NCBI GenBank assembly: GCA_019637585.1
Contig: JAHBVL010000005.1
Location: 1-64,000 of the forward strand
Length of the DNA: 64,000 nt
DNA from: Thermomicrobiales bacterium
GTDB taxonomy: Bacteria > Chloroflexota > Chloroflexia > Thermomicrobiales > UBA6265
Direction: 5' to 3'
In this document: positions 62,506-64,000 of the stretch, in pieces
Layout of the letters: every line of letters starts with the position of its first letter
Numbering within the stretch: the first letter of the stretch is position 1
Notes under the pieces: model-generated
Databases searched by the model: none
The model's input: only the letters and a program-made list of their open reading frames with translations
Told to the model about the DNA's origin: nothing
Program-made: the position numbers and the translations under genes

Positions 62506-63774
62506 ATGCCCGAATGGAATGACCGTGTCAATGTTGTGTTCAGCCGCCGCGATCTGCTCAAAGGGGCGGGAGCCGCGGGAACAGCGATCGCCGTCGGCAA
62601 CCTGCACTTTGGCGCTGCCGGCGCGCAGGAAAACGTGACACTGACGATCTGGACCAATCATCCTGAGTGGCTCGGCCCGCTGAACAGCTTGCTGTCCGCG
62701 TTTTCGGCCACGACTCCCCATGTCGCCTTCGAGCTCACCGGTGTTCCGGGACCGGATTACTTCGCCAAGCTCCAGACTGCGCTGGCGGGCGAGCAGGTGT
62801 CGGATATCGTTGGACTCGTCGAGGGGTATCTCCTCTCCCAGGGTCCCGCGGCCTTCCCGATCAAGGACCTGACCGGTATCGTCGATCCCAATCTGCTGAT
62901 CGACAGCGCCCGCACCCAGGTCGAGATCGATGGATCGGTCTGGGCGGTGCCACTGGCCTCGTACACGGTCGGTCTGGCTGTTCAGAACCCGATCGTCGCT
63001 GAGAACAACATCACCCTCCCGACGACCTGGGATGAGCTCAAGGCGACCTGCCAGACACTGGTCGACGCCGGCGTCACGCCGCTCATTCTGGGCGGTAAGG
63101 ATGGCGTCCACACCTTCTTCATCTACGCTGGTCTCGTTTCGACCATTCTCGGTCCGGAAGGATTCGAAGAGCTGCGGGCTGGTACGCGCAAGCTCACCGA
63201 TCCCGATCTGCTCGAAGCCGCCCAGCTGCTGAAGGACCTGCAGCCCTATTACAACGAAGGCTTCGAGGCGACGGACTATGTCACCGCCAAAGCGCTCTTC
63301 GCTCAGGGACTCGGCGCCATGATGGTGGCCGGCACCGCCGACTTCACCGGGTTCAAGCAGGAGAATCCGGATGCGGATCTCGGCTTCATCCCCTGGCCGG
63401 GCAAGGAAGTCGGGCTGCATTCGACGAACACGGGCATGGAGCTGCTCTATGCCGTGAACAACACGATGTCGGCCGAGAAGCAGGACGCAGCGGGGCAGTT
63501 CGTGGCCTGGCTGGCGACCGCGGAAGCACAGACGATCGTTGCCGAATCGATCGCACTGCCGATCAACAACCAGGTCACCGAGCTGTCCGACCCGATCAAG
63601 GCCGGCACACTGGAAGTGCGCGACCGGGACGTCATCGTCTGGTACGACGTGCCGGAAACGGCCAACACGCTGACGGCGGTAACCGAGGTTTCCGGCCAGC
63701 TCTGGACCGGCGATATCACTCCGGAAGAGTTCGCCCAGTACGTGCAGGACAACCTCGCGGGGCCGGCCTCCTAG
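62506..63774 (+). CDS. ABC transporter substrate-binding protein, Tat-type signal
   Basis: This extracellular solute-binding protein (422 aa) has the twin-arginine motif FSRRDLLKGAG followed by a hydrophobic stretch and GAAGAQEN. The mature part is family 1: LTIWTNHPEWLGPLNSLLSA, LPTTWDELKATCQTLVDAGV and the late ITPEEFAQYVQDNL. ATG 62506 follows AGGAGGAATTCAGGC. It is paired with the permease that begins downstream. Its ligand may be the compound used by the hydantoinase genes, or an independent sugar. Confidence 0.88.
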   Translation: MPEWNDRVNVVFSRRDLLKGAGAAGTAIAVGNLHFGAAGAQENVTLTIWTNHPEWLGPLNSLLSAFSATTPHVAFELTGVPGPDYFAKLQTALAGEQVSDIVGLVEGYLLSQGPAAFPIKDLTGIVDPNLLIDSARTQVEIDGSVWAVPLASYTVGLAVQNPIVAENNITLPTTWDELKATCQTLVDAGVTPLILGGKDGVHTFFIYAGLVSTILGPEGFEELRAGTRKLTDPDLLEAAQLLKDLQPYYNEGFEATDYVTAKALFAQGLGAMMVAGTADFTGFKQENPDADLGFIPWPGKEVGLHSTNTGMELLYAVNNTMSAEKQDAAGQFVAWLATAEAQTIVAESIALPINNQVTELSDPIKAGTLEVRDRDVIVWYDVPETANTLTAVTEVSGQLWTGDITPEEFAQYVQDNLAGPAS

Positions 63775-63792
63775 AGCACAGAAGGATCACTC

Positions 63793-64000
63793 TTGCCTCA
63801 CACGTCCGGGCAACCGACGGACAGCGGCAAGGAGCGCAATGGGAGCACGGATACGTTCCGTGCTCCCGGCATCTCCGGCGGCGAATCTGTCCCGCTTGCT
63901 GTTCCACATCCAACCAGGCATCTCTGGAGCCGTCATCCCTGGCTCTGGTTCATTCTGCCTGCCATCATCGGCTACGCGATTCTCTTCATCTATCCCACGG
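63793..64000 (+). CDS. ABC sugar-type permease, N-terminal fragment (runs off the window)
   Basis: The frame from TTG 63793 (GAAGGATCAC in front) continues to the window end. The visible part is polar for about 45 residues and then has HPWLWFILPAIIGYAILFIY, the first membrane helix of a MalF-type permease. The frame is the same as that of the preceding binding protein, separated only by the TAG at 63772. The rest of the gene is outside the window, so whether it is fused like the 34125 gene is unknown. Confidence 0.65.
   Translation, partial: MPHTSGQPTDSGKERNGSTDTFRAPGISGGESVPLAVPHPTRHLWSRHPWLWFILPAIIGYAILFIYPT
63841..63867. other. Perfect hairpin behind the second binding-protein gene
   Basis: GGGAGCACGGA, five bases, and TCCGTGCTCCC pair over 11 bp. 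It lies inside the proposed start region of the permease, 67 bp after the binding-protein stop, and mirrors the hairpin at 34067-34094 behind the first binding-protein gene. Confidence 0.65.

Noticed and set aside
1-64000. tRNA or rRNA genes
   Set aside because: I scanned the intergenic gaps by eye for cloverleaf or rRNA-like sequence and saw none; a dedicated covariance search could still find one.

Overview
The window is high-GC bacterial chromosome with short intergenic gaps, frequent GTG and TTG starts and many 4-bp ATGA-type overlaps. The gene content (IS481 transposase, oligosaccharide/peptide ABC systems with Tat-type binding proteins, PPi-type phosphofructokinase, hydantoinase-type catabolism, an SLT/SH3 surface protein with thrombospondin-type calcium repeats, CoxS/CoxG pieces) and the heptanucleotide repeats fit a Chloroflexota-like organism, perhaps class Thermomicrobia. 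That placement is inference from protein style; there is no rRNA or tRNA here to settle it.

Layout. 1-1290 is a whole IS481-family element at the window edge. 1568-5255 (minus) carries a winged-helix regulator, a PPi-type phosphofructokinase and a dynamin-like GTPase, divergent from a padR gene across two perfect palindromes. 6022-13924 is housekeeping: an IlvE-type aminotransferase, a TlpA-type thioredoxin, MarR, a large protein with a helicase-associated C-terminus, an FAD oxidase and DapF. 14316-17107 is a coupled pair: a NYN-domain protein and a membrane-anchored MutS-like ATPase. 17385-21147 holds an M20 peptidase, YggT, orphan coxS and coxG, and a Nudix hydrolase. 21155-26041 is an iron/siderophore locus: a siderophore-interacting reductase divergent from two FecCD permeases and a fused double ATPase, with no binding protein. 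26064-29935 has HpaBC-type monooxygenase genes, PPK2 and an EamA exporter.

30003-31332 is the most unusual locus. An ECF sigma factor is followed 16 bp later by one protein that joins a zinc-binding anti-sigma domain (C-x25-H-x3-C-x2-C) to a complete O6-alkylguanine-DNA alkyltransferase with its PCHR active site. This looks like a one-protein alkylation sensor and sigma switch. It would be a different architecture from Ada.

32661-38344 is a sugar ABC operon with a Tat-type binding protein, MalF and MalG permeases fused in one chain, a Gfo/Idh/MocA dehydrogenase and a UgpC-type ATPase. ParDE, a GMC oxidoreductase and a class A penicillin-binding protein follow. 44048-49170 holds lipid synthesis genes: a zinc-ribbon ketoacyl synthase, FabD and FabF. 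49310-52261 is a modular secreted wall-binding protein. 52367 to the end is a catabolic cluster (UlaG-like lactonase, cupin, PucR regulator, CocE-type hydrolase, HyuA, D-aminoacylase-like amidohydrolase, HyuB, binding protein, start of a permease), suggesting uptake and opening of cyclic or N-acylated amide compounds.

Repeats are a second theme. Heptanucleotide tandem arrays lie at about 31574, 31751, 38969 and 45961; the first two are inverted copies of the same heptamer family. Several perfect palindromes sit in front of genes (5304, 5347, 14300, 22161, 46749) or just behind the binding-protein genes (34067, 63841).
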